Below are positions 1 to 10,054 of a stretch of DNA of 64,000 bases, piece by piece. Within the stretch, counting starts at the first letter, position 1; every line of letters begins with the position of its first letter. The notes under the pieces are model-generated. The model saw only the letters and a list, made by a program, of their open reading frames with translations. It was not told the DNA's origin and searched no databases. The position numbers and the translations under genes were made by a program. Source of the stretch: Neostapfia colusana (lineage: Eukaryota > Streptophyta > Magnoliopsida > Poales > Poaceae); NCBI GenBank assembly GCA_030760725.1, contig JASWHV010000001.1, forward strand, positions 73,615,683 to 73,679,682, in the 5' to 3' direction.

Positions 1-1691
1 CATGTCAAATTTAGTTGACTATAATTTCAATTATAGTTCATAGAGCCTGCATGAATTTTCCGAGGATTTTTGGAGCTAAGAATTGCCCAGAACTGAATTA
101 CCAAGTTTTGGAAATTCTCTGAAAAAGTTTATGTATTCATTTGAACACAGCAACTTAAAATCTGAATTCTCCTAAACAAATCAACTTCAAATGAGCTGAA
201 ATTTTTACAGGAGTTCAATATCATCCTACAGAACATTCTGGCAAAATTTGATAATTTTTGTATGAACCAAACTCCCTCTGAAACTCTTTTGCTTAAAAGC
301 TTTAAAGAATTTTGCAGAATTAAATAATGACTTTCATACAAATAGGGTTTCATGTTTGGATAGATTTTTTCAATCTGAATCTAAGCCGATTTCAATCACC
401 GAAATTTGGAGCTTCCTAGCAAAAATTATGCTCTTCCGAAGTTTGAACTAAATCTGGGAATTCAATTAAACCGGGAAAAAGATAAAACTCTGACAGTGAG
501 TCCCGGGGTGACGTGGCCCCACCAGAGAGCTGAACACACTGGGCCACAGGGATAAACTCGCACGGTCACAATCTGATCCGGTGCCTCAGAAAATCCCGTT
601 TCCCCGAAACAGACACTGACGCGTGGGTCCTCCACACTCTTCGTCTAGCTCCAGCCCCCCCCCCCCCCCCCCCCCGCTCACCAGAGCTCTCTCCGGCATG
701 GGGTTCCCGTGCCCCGAACTCGCTAATTTTTGCCGCCTCTACGTAGTTTCGTGCGGGGAACATGTTGCCGGCCTTCCCTTGGACCGAGGATGGCCGGAAA
801 CCTACGCTCGACGGCGATCGTGGCTGCGGCATGTCCGGCGACGTAGCTAGGGCGCTGTGATGCACCAACCACGTCGCCGTTGGCTCGTACAGCACCACTG
901 CACCGAGAAGAACACGGATCTACCCACTGATCTTACTGAAACTCGTCAGAAATAGGACCTCACCGTCGGGCTAGGTCAAAATCCGGCGAATCTCGAAAAA
1001 CTCAACAAACAGTGGCTCTGCTTGACGGTTCACAGTGGTTTTTTATCCACTGAGCTCGCACGGACGTCTAGTAGTAGGTTGCTAGGTTATGTGTTGAGTG
1101 GTGCAACACGTGAGAAGAATTTTCTGGATTTCTCCCTGAGGTTCATGTTGCATGTAGGCGGGAAAAGCAAAATTCCGGCGAGCACAGATCGTGACAAGCC
1201 GCCGAAGTTACGGTGAAGCAAGAGAGGGTCTAGGCGAACCATTTTGCTTTTGAATCTCGGTGGGAAGATGCACTGTGGTGACCGGTGTAACACCCCAAAA
1301 ATCTTGTTAAGAACCTAAATCATGTTAAGAGGGGAATTTAAAAATTTTTGGACGTGTTGCATGTTTTGCAAAAATTCAAATTCAAACTGGAATTCAAATT
1401 AAACTCAAAACAGAAAAGAAATAGAAAAAGAAAAAGGAAAACAGAAAAAAAAACCGGCCAGTGGGCCGAAACCCACCAGCCGGCCCACCCAGCAACCGCG
1501 CCAGCCCGCAGCCGCGTGCGCTGTTTCCTTCCGCTGACAGGTGGGACCCGCCAGCTCGTCTTCTACCTCGCGCCGCGCCGGACTCCCTCTCACCCGAATC
1601 AAAACCGATCGGGATTTCTACGTATCCCCGCTGAATTCTGTTCGTAGGCGACGCGAACTTGATCTAAACCACCCCGCCGCCTTTCCCCCTC

Positions 1692-1699
1692 TATAAAAA
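1692..1699 (+). promoter_or_regulatory. TATA box of solo LTR
   Basis: TATAAAAA preceded by a C/T-rich stretch, about 400 bp into the LTR, followed by C/T-rich sequence where a plant transcription start would lie (about 1720-1730). This would mark the U3/R boundary. Confidence 0.6.
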
Positions 1700-2634
1700 C
1701 CCCGGCCTCGTTCTGTTTTTCCCACGCGATCCGCCGATTTTCCTCCGGTGAGAACCGAGACTTCTCCGGCGAATTCTGGCCGATCTACGCTCGGAAACTC
1801 CGATCTAACTCGCTGGTCTTGATCCACCGCCTCCGGGGAACCTTGCAGGTGCAGAAAACTCGGTGACTTGCGGTGTAAACACAGCGCCGACGAGCCTCGC
1901 CGTGAATTCAACTCGGACCTCGTCGCCGATCACCTTCCAGGACTTCCGAGCTCAAGAAAACCCCCGAGGTGATATCCCCGACCTCTCCTCCACCAATCTA
2001 TGCCATAAAATAACAGTTCTAGGAAGAATTCTCGAAGATCCGAAAGTCTCCGGCGAGATCGCCGCTTCCTGCCGCCGTGCGCCGCCGGCAGCGCCGCCTG
2101 CGTTCGATCAGAGCGACGTGGCCGCTTGTGCGCCGTTTATTTTAAATCGCACGGTAGGGTTTAAATCCCCGCGTACCGGTTCGACGTTATAATTTCAGCC
2201 GTCGGTTTAAAATCGGACGGTCCACATCAGCCCCGCGTTATAAAGACTGGAAATCTTACGTGCTACCCCCTGGGGTTCTCGGGAAATAAGAGCTAGCCCC
2301 GGAAACTTCTGATCTAGCCCCTGGAACTTCAGAAAATCATGTAAATTCATTTAAAAATCAGTTTTAGCCCCTGGACTTAATAAAAATTAGGAAAAACCCC
2401 TCTCATAAGTGTAGCTATACCCCTGGAAATTCTGAAAATAATTTTATAGACCCTGTAGTGGGGTGAGTTTACCTTTTTAGCCCTGTTTAGTATTTAATTT
2501 AGGAAATTGAATATGTGACTAGTGTTAAAAAATTAAAAAGTGGGACAAACATATTGTCAAAATTTAATTAAAGACTTTCTCAGTATTTAGGAAACTTTGG
2601 AGTGAGACAAAAACATATTTTGGACTGAATTGAA

Positions 2635-2867
2635 TCTGTTTAATTTATTATTCACATTTAGGGACACATTTTTAAGTAATGAATAGTTTTAGAAAATAGG
2701 GAAAATAATTGTGAAATAGTTTACATCAGAGGCCAAGGTCAAAATATGTTACTAAATTATTTAGGACCAGAACCTATTCTGTTTAATTTATTATTCACAT
2801 TTAGGGACACATTTTTAAGTAATGAATAGTTTTAGAAAATAGGGAAAATAATTGTGAAATAGTTTAC
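2635..2867 (+). repeat. Two 90-bp direct repeats, 143-bp offset
   Basis: 2635-2724 and 2778-2867 read identically as far as I can compare, beginning tctgtttaatttattattc and ending gtgaaatagtttac. They are separated by 53 bp. The lack of visible differences means the duplication is younger than most of the decay in this LTR, or was maintained by conversion. Confidence 0.9.
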
Positions 2868-3319
2868 TAATTTCATAATAAAGCACACATGTATGCATAG
2901 GAAAATAAATCTGAAAATATAGCAACTAGTAAATGATAAATGGAGTTTCTAAAATCTAAAGAATTCAGATTAGGTTTGGTAGAATTTCTGAAGGAACATA
3001 CGGAGAAGAAAAATATCTTTCATACATACTTGGTAGTAAAAAGGTGTAGTAGTTGAATATAAGGAATTTATTTAAATTGGAAACTCATATATATATATAT
3101 ATAGTAGGTAAGTATAAATGTGAACACCAAAGTAGGAATCATATACACATGATTAAAAGTGTATGCAAGCCACAAATCAACACACATAGAGTAACCACAA
3201 CACATATAATGGTGAATGACTTTCATAAATATGAATGTGTGGTTTGTATGAAGTGGAAGTGTGAACTATGTCTTATGGATTGTTGTTTTTCTTTTGCTAT
3301 GTGTGGTGGTATGATGTAG

Positions 3320-4544
3320 AACCTGCTCAAGAGCAAGTTATTCCTTTCCAAGATCAGGACTACCCATTTCAAGAGCAGCAAGAAGGAGGCAAGTGTCCTT
3401 GACCACTTTGATCCTATACTAGGATGTGTAGTTAGAACTATTTGCATTGTCAATTGAAATATGAAACCCATGTTAGGAAGTTTCCCTAGAATTGCATTAC
3501 CTTGTTTCCTTGTAGCTTGGGTTGGGATTTATTTTATCATGTCATTTATTATTATGCATATGCTTAGCCATGCTTAGAATGGGATATTTGGGATAAGAGA
3601 TCATCAGTTTATATTACCATACTCTTGAATGAGATATTGTGAGTTATGTAGAGGTAGGGATCAAGGCAAGTTGGATGTTTTGGTTGTGTGCTGGGTGCAC
3701 GAGACTCGGGTTTCTGTTTAGTACTTGCCTGGATCCTAAGGACCGGTTCATGGAGCATGTAACCTGGCTTTACAGTGCCAACCACATGCTGAGATGGGGC
3801 AGCTTGGCCAATTAATTAGGTGTATCCCCGGCGTAGTATGGGTGTGTTGGATTGTGCGGGGAATAGGTGTCAGCTGAACTACCATATGAACCGCAAGGCT
3901 CAAGAGGGGGCCACAGCAGCGGGGTTGGAGCCTCTTGTATGCTGTTAGGGGTGAAACCTCAGTGGGCCCACGCTCGTCGGGAATCCCTTTGTGAAGGCTT
4001 CGTAGTGATCTCCTGGCTACACACCTGGGAAGTGTGAATGTGGTTCGGAGCCACTAGCATAATGGAGGTTCTTTTAGTCCACTCGGTAACGGGGGATGAA
4101 ATCACTACATTTGGGTACAATGGTACAAACTCTGCAGAGTCAAAACTGTCATGACAGCCGTGCTCACGGTTAAGAGCGGCTTGGACTTATTCATGATTAG
4201 AGGATTTATGGTTTTGGAAGTTGTGGATGTTAAGCGGGGAGCTTAACATTGGAAATGATGTTATGGTTATTTGGTTATGATGATGGGATGGGAGATTGGG
4301 ACCATTTCACCTGTGTAGTAATGTAGGTGCTTAATAAGCTAAGGTGATAGGTATTAATTGCGTAGTGCTTTAACCATGAGTTCAACCTCTCCTTGCTCTA
4401 GCCATGCATGATATAATTTTCCCACACTTGCTGAGTACCATTGGTACTCAACCTTGCATATTTGTTGGTTTATATTGCTGCTCAGGTCAAAATAATGAGG
4501 TGGTGTATAATGACCAAGACTTTGGACCCGAAGAAGGTTTCTAG
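3320..4544 (+). CDS. Spliced small acidic ORF inside the solo LTR (two exons seen)
   Basis: Exon A is 3320-3388, preceded by the acceptor-like TGATGTAG and followed by GAG|GCAAGT. Exon B is 4486-4544, preceded by TTGCTGCTCAG and ending in TAG at 4542-4544. Exon A begins with the last two bases of a codon and ends with the first base of one, and exon B begins with two bases, so both introns are phase 1 and the frame is open across the splice. The encoded piece is rich in Q, E and D (for example AQEQVIPFQDQDYPFQ and YNDQDFGPEEGF). The intron is 1097 bp with GC-AG ends. The first exon with the start codon was not found. The same layout recurs in the X1 and Y1 LTRs, which is the main support. Function unknown. 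Confidence 0.55.
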
Positions 4545-5749
4545 TTTCATGGAGACCCCCGGGCAACGCCTGTGACGGAGCCCTCAAGAATAATATTCCG
4601 CTGCTAGTTTATTTACTTGTGATGAACTTATCATTGTCCATCGGGACATTTGCTATGTAAGAATTATTTATATTCGACACCTGGCTTGTAATAAATGATG
4701 CTTCACTATTTGTCATCACATGTATGAGAAAATGATCCTGGCATACATGTGATATTCACTTGGTTGTTCTTCTGAAAAACCGGGTGTGACAACCGGGCGA
4801 TGAGTTCTTGTCGCGGCGGCTTCACAAGGCGTTGTGGCGGGAAATGAGCTCGACACCGGGGTTCCCGTGGGGCTAGCGCCTGGTTCTTACTTCGAGCACG
4901 TTGAGGGAGGTCCGGCGACGCTGTGCCTGAGCTCAGCGTGGTGTGAAACTCGTAGCTACGGCCGGGCACCGGTGGACCGACGGCTTCTCCTCTGTGCGGC
5001 CGAGTTTTCATCGAGAGACACGTGATACCGATGAGCAGCTGTGGTGAGGCGGTTTGGGAGATGATGTGCACCAAGCTGGAGCCGATAAGGTCAAAGAAAC
5101 GGGCTGGGTTTCACTCGGGAGGTGGCAGCAGCGCTGTCTCGATGGCGCGAGCTGCTGTTCAGCGACTTCAAGCGAAAACAGAGGAGCCCGGTTTGCTTCA
5201 GTAGGTTCAGTCGGTTTGAGTGAAAAACAGACTTGGGTTGTAAGTCTTCCCCTCTCAATGAAAAATGGGTCCCACTGCTTTTCTCTCCCCAAATATCTCC
5301 AATTTTGGCACATTGCAAACTTCAGTCATGAAGAGTTCAAATATGAGATCTATTTGGGCAAATTCACAAGTCTTACCTCAGCATCAAATTCGAATTCAAA
5401 TTTCAAGGAAATTCAAAGCCTCTTTGACATACAAATGAAAGTACCTCTAATTTTTCTCAAAATTTGCCTTCCTCATAATTTGTACCTGCAGAATTCAATT
5501 ATGGATTTGAACTTTTAATTTGGCGGCTGAAAAGGGGAGGTTTACAACCACAGTTTGCATCCTTCATTTAAAATGACCACCTTTGCATTTAAATGAACAT
5601 TTGAATTCAATGTGGACATTAAATTATGTGCTTGCTCATGACAACCTTCACATATTTAGAAAAGTTTTTGCAAGTCCCACTTCTTCAATTTGAATTCAAC
5701 TGTATTCACCACTCAAGTTTTGCATTTACAAGTTTTTTGGACTTTTACA

Positions 5750-7481
5750 CTCGGTCGGGCTGCATCCCTGGTAAATCATCCGGGAATACGTCGGGAAACT
5801 CACGGACTACTGGAATGTCTTCCAATCTAATTGTGGTGGATTGGTATACACTTGGAAGTTTTATTTCTAGAATGTCCAGAAACAATGAGTGAGACTCGTG
5901 CATTTCTGATTGTAGATGCACGACTCGGAGGACGGTTTCAAAAACAGCGCCATGGCGGGTTAACCACGACATCCCTAAGATGACATCGACCTTTTGTCCC
6001 TCTAAATCTATGAAAGACATAGGGTATACTCTACCCACTAAGCATAATGGCGCTTTCGAAACCATCATGCTTGCTGAAATTTTCCAACCCGGTGAACAAA
6101 TCAAGTAAGGACTTTTGGTGGGTAGCATTTGCAAGCTGTGTTTAGCAATAAAAGCTTGGCTAATGAAATTATGCGTGGCGCCTGAGTCAAAAAAAACTAT
6201 GGCGGGATACTGGTGGAGTTGGAACATAACCGCAAGGATTGGCTCTCCGTCCGGCACGTCCTCTATGGTGAGTTGGTGGATGGTGCCGGACTTAGGGTTT
6301 GCCCGCCATGCATTAATGGGGTTCCGGGGTTGATTTCTCCCTGGAAACTGTGGTGCCGCTCCGCCGCCTTGTCTATCAGGGCAGTTGTTGGCAAAGTGCC
6401 CTTGGCGACCGCAATTGTAGCATGCGGTTGACGGCTGGCCCGTGCTTGGAGGACAAAAGCCCGGCATGCGCTGCTGAGGTGCAAACGCACGAGGAATCGT
6501 CCATTGCTGCTGTTGTTGCTGCAGTGGTGGTGCTGGTAATGCTGGTCGGAACGCCGGTGGTGAGTACTGCTGACTGCGAAATTGCATCAGTCACTACGGT
6601 GTCTGCCAGCGTTGACCTGATGGTGAGCCATACACCATCCAGTATTTTTGGGGAGGACCACCTCCCTTTCCGCTGCTTTGCGGCATGCTTCTCTTTTTAT
6701 CTGCTGCTGCTAACTCCTTGCCGGAGTCCTCTTGCACAATTGCATCATCAATAATGTCATTGAGGCTGCCACGATTGAACATCGCCAGCTTGTCCTTCTG
6801 GAGCAGATTCAGCCAATGGTAAAAATGATCCCGCCGCTTCTCGTCGGTATCAGCGTGATAGGAGGCGTAGAGCGCGAGATCATTGAACGCCCTGGAATAT
6901 TCCAGCGCATTCCAGCTGCATTGCTGCAGGTGAAGAACTCCTGTGTCTTCCTTTTTATTAGACCCGGCTGTATGTGATGGGCCCTGGAGGTCGTCCGGAA
7001 CTCCGCCCAGGTCAGCACTCGCTCGGTGGGTTGCGAAGCACAAAATTTTGCCCACCAAGCGCTCGCGGACCCTTGAATCTGCTGGACCGCGAACTGAGTC
7101 TTGTGCTTCTCACTAACTTGGAGCAGCCTGAACTTCATCTCCATCGTGCGGAGCCAGTTGTCTGCATCGACGGGTTCATCCGCCCTTGAGAATTCCGGGG
7201 GATGAGTAGCCAGAAAGTCGGAGTAGGAGCTTTGTTAGCGCTCCTCTCGGTCTTGATGTCTCTCAGGTCCAGACGTATTTGCAATCAGCGTTTGCAGCAG
7301 TTCGTTATGCTGCTGGTGCGAGCCCGCCATGGCCGCAACGATGTCGGCTAACGTGACTGTTGGTGGTGGTGGTGGCGGTTGTTGCTGTTTCTGTCCCAAG
7401 GAAGTCTCGGGAGGCTGTTGGGTGGCCTCTCCCCCCTGACCGGGCTACACCAATCTCGTTGTTGGCTCGTGTACTAGTCAT
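5750..7481 (-). pseudogene. gag-protease of gypsy X1, truncated at RT start
   Basis: The coding sequence starts at ATG 7481-7479 (MTSTRANNE), as the X2 copy does (MTRTSANPE). It shows the gag core with W-rich motifs (about 7140-6810), a Q/P-rich linker, a zinc knuckle CYNCGRQGHFANNC (about 6422-6380), and an aspartic protease motif VFFDSGATHNFIS (near 6188). It ends in the conserved stretch before RT (FPDVFPDDLPGMQP). The frame shifts several times between 7480 and 6590. The zinc knuckle to RT start (6587-5750) is open in one frame. RT, RNase H and integrase are missing because an X-family LTR was inserted at 5749. Gag would form the particle, and the protease would cleave the polyprotein. 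Confidence 0.85.
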
Positions 7482-7751
7482 CTGAAATTCAAAACAGCAA
7501 TGATCAGCACATGTCATTCTTACAATTCCATAGAAAACAGTAGGTATTGCAGTGACTCGTGAATAAACTTGCACAACATTCACATATATTGATAAAGCAT
7601 AAACTTTATACAAGACACATTATTCTCGAATCTCCGAGAAGTCATGCTCATGTCGTCACTACCTATACACATACTATTGTCTACACGACATGTCACTGTT
7701 ACAAAAGTTTTTACGCCACCCTCGCTGCCCTACTTGGCAACGGTAAACTCA

Positions 7752-8343
7752 CTACTCGGAGTAGAATTCGACCTCCTGCGGTTCGTCCTCCGCTACCTCT
7801 GCTGGTGGTTCAGGATCCATGACCTCCTCTTTGGGTTCAGGTTCCCCATCGCTGCAATACCTAAAACCACGGGTACTGCACCTACCATCGGTACGCCCAC
7901 TACCGGAGGCATGAGGTTCGCCTCCGCTGGATTGTACCTTGGGCAACATGGATAAGTCGCCGCAAAGTACCTCTCTCTCCACACGTGATTAGCTCTCCCC
8001 TCCACCGGGAGAAGCGCGTATGGAATGCCCTCCATAGCTCGCACGTGTAGCTGGCAGAAACGCGACATGGTGTCGCAGGCTGCCACCTGCCACATCTCCT
8101 CCGGTTGTTTACCTCTCACTGTGATGGTGAACGGTGCACAACCGGGTGGCGTAGGTCCTAATGGAACTTCGACATGGATGGTCATGCCATGTTCCCCTCC
8201 TCGCCTTCTTCGTTGGTGAGGTAACATAGCGTCTCCACGTACCCGATGTATTGAAGCATTAGCTTCAACAGTTCCGGATAACCGCTGCGTTGAGAACAGT
8301 GGGATACCACCCACCCGTTCTCCAGTTGTTTATCCTCTGCCAT
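7752..8343 (-). pseudogene. Extra ORF upstream of gag in gypsy X1, internally deleted
   Basis: ATG at 8343-8341 follows TTTCTACAG directly, which looks like a splice acceptor; TAG is at 7754-7752. The N-terminal part matches the X2 copy closely (MAEDKQLENGWVVSHCSQR against MEEDKQLDNGWVLSHCSQR). It then carries a strand-like stretch (FTITVRGKQPEEMWQVAACD) followed by a helix-like one (MSRFCQLHVRAMEG). The acidic C-terminus (EPPAEVAEDEPQEVEFYSE) also matches X2. About 360 bp that encode a coiled coil in X2 (61200-61460) are absent here, and the frame shifts twice. I recognise no named family. The pattern helix, strands, helix with AARD-like residues resembles a double-stranded-RNA-binding fold, but that is an inference. 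Confidence 0.6.
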
Positions 8344-9804
8344 CTGTAGAAACATATTTGAAAAAGGTAAAATATTCATTTCAACAGTAATTCATTGAGT
8401 TATAACAAAAAACATGTCATTGAACTCATAAACCTGGAAACACAAATCAAACTTAAAGCAAATTTGATTGCTGGTCTGCTGCCCAAACTGACCGCCCTTT
8501 TTAATCTTATTTAGACCCTGCTAAGAAAATACCAGTTCTGGAGCTCCACATCAAAGTTAAAGTTAACTTCAATAGCTTTCCAGAATGTATGTGTTTGCCC
8601 TCAGATCAAGCCTGGTTCAAAAGTTATTAGATGTCAAAGTTGACAGAATTTCTGGAGAAAGTTGGACAGCAGCTTCCTGCTTGAGGTACTGATTTTATTT
8701 AAGAATTCCAGTTAATTCTATATCAAATTTGACAGAACTTTCTGTTACAAAGTTGTAACTTATATCATGAACTTTTTAGAACTACCTTATTTTCTATTTT
8801 TGGAGTTTTATGCAGGAAGTTATGCTCAATTTACAGAGAGTATTTGCTATGCCCTGTTTTCTGGACAGTTTCAACTTTACTGCATTTTTCGACTAGTTAA
8901 GGGATGAAACACCTCTGGGCATCAATAGAATAGTTGTAAAGCTCATTCAAAGATTTCCAGAAATGTATCATATGACCGTAACATCGAAAGAACTCAACCT
9001 CTAACCTGTGTTTAACTTCATCATTATTTCAGCTGAAAACAGGGGACTTTGTTCTTAGTGTCCTATAAGTTGAAAACTTGTTAACTTTGAACCTCCTGAT
9101 TAAGGAAAGAATTTCAATCAACGTTTTAGTGCTCTGTACCAAAACTTTCAAGTTTTACAATGATGTAGAACATTTAGTGGGGTGTGACGTCGAAGCTTCA
9201 CCAGTTCATGCGGGTACTACGTTCCTCACAAAGAAAAACCTATAACGGACTTAGCCGGCTTCGTTAATTCAGTGGCACTAAAACGTCTCTCGCACACGTT
9301 TTCTACTCGTCTACCAATTTGTGGTTACACTACCTGCAAATAACTCACACAATCGTCGGGCTCGGCTGCACACCGAACCCGGTCCCAATACAGTCCATAC
9401 AACCGTCAGTCATCACTCGCACGGTTGTTCTCAAGCCAATCACGCCTTGAGCTACATGTTCACGTTACTAACCATGTGACGGGGTCTCCCATACTTGCCC
9501 GTAGCACACTAGGGAAGGGCGTTGCTCGAATATCCTAAACGACATGAAGAGTCGTAGAGGATACTAAAGCAGGCCGGGTTACCTTCCACCCGTGAGGCTC
9601 CACCCTTAAGCATGTGCGCACTGGTGGACAACTCTTACGTGCACCCCAAAGACATACGAAGTCCCGAGATGCATGATTTTCCGACATAAGCAAATATGTT
9701 AGTACTGCCTCTTGCTATACACTAATAACATCCTTATAAGGGCTAAAAACACGTTCCTCACCGAGTTTTTCAAAAGATGACTTTTTAAGTACGTTAAACC
9801 TCAA
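8344..9804 (-). other. Leader between primer site and upstream ORF of gypsy X1
   Basis: No ORF of note. The sequence is conserved with 61958-63149 of X2 along most of its length (for example tctggagaaagttggacagc near 8651 and tctggagaaaaattggacagc near 62279). Conservation of a kilobase of non-coding leader, ending in a good splice acceptor (TTTCTACAG at 8352-8344), suggests an intron or a packaging/leader element. Confidence 0.5.
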
Positions 9805-9820
9805 GCGAGCATTGATACCA
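9805..9820 (-). promoter_or_regulatory. Likely primer binding site of gypsy X1
   Basis: On the minus strand TGGTATCA followed by ATGCTCGC. The first eight bases match the initiator-Met tRNA primer site of plant LTR elements (TGGTATCAGAGC) and the rest does not. It lies three bases after a possible LTR end in CA (9824), at the place expected from the Y1 LTR layout. Confidence 0.45.
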
Positions 9821-10054
9821 CGCTGCGAGGACCCAACGGTCTCAACTAACCAGGATCACGCTGAGGGGTGCTGCGTTGCAAAGCACCAGATAACACACGT
9901 AAAAGGTACAAAGCGGAAGCAAAAGTTTTATTACAATAAACTGTTTTTGCACATGTTTAAAACAAAATATGTCAAGTCTACACTCACGGGCGTAGACTAA
10001 GCAAAAGAGTTCACGTTCAGCCCGTGAACGTGTTCCCACTAGCACGCACACAAA

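Larger units (their letters stand above)
1286..4791 (+). mobile_element. Solo LTR of a Ty3/gypsy element, 3506 bp
   Basis: The block starts TGTAACACCCC and ends CCGGGTGTGACA, the TG...CA ends of an LTR. It is flanked by perfect 5-bp duplications ACCGG at 1281-1285 and 4792-4796. There is no primer site, no gag and no pol, so it is a solo LTR left by LTR-LTR recombination. A TATA box lies at 1692-1699. It holds an internal 90-bp duplication (2635-2724, 2778-2867), a short TA run near 3090, and the two exons of the spliced LTR gene described separately (3320-3388, 4486-4544). Inside the intron the phrase aggaccggttcatg near 3739 recurs in the Y LTR near 28320, so the two LTR families are distantly related. 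It sits inside the X-family LTR at 1-5749. Confidence 0.9.
1..5749 (-). mobile_element. Ty3/gypsy family X LTR, minus strand, interrupted and cut by window edge
   Basis: Read on the minus strand this LTR starts at 5749 with TGTAAAAGTCC and runs to the left edge. It is rich in short A/T words such as TTTGAATTCAAATT and has a GC-rich middle (about 500-1285 and 4797-5280). The stretch 170-290 matches 11730-11830 of the X1 LTR (shared phrases include catcctggcaaaattt), so it belongs to the same family. It was inserted into the start of the X1 reverse transcriptase; the adjoining target bases are CTCGG (5750-5754), and the partner duplication would lie left of the window. A solo LTR of another family splits it at 1286-4791. 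Its 3' half, where the spliced LTR gene would lie, is outside the window. No convincing coding region is seen. A 21-base run of C lies at 655-675. Confidence 0.7.

Noticed and set aside
655..675. Run of 21 C bases
   Set aside because: Simple homopolymer in a GC-rich LTR; length is prone to sequencing error and it gives no sign of function.
1348..2192. Open frames in the GC-rich part of the solo LTR
   Set aside because: They overlap on both strands, match no motif and follow composition; the region is the LTR promoter and leader.
3090..3105. TA microsatellite
   Set aside because: Only about seven dinucleotides long; common by chance in AT-rich LTR sequence.
5750..9823. Integrated plant pararetrovirus
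   Set aside because: Pol order, protease and RT motifs are those of Ty3/gypsy elements with LTRs and integrase; no movement or coat protein is seen.
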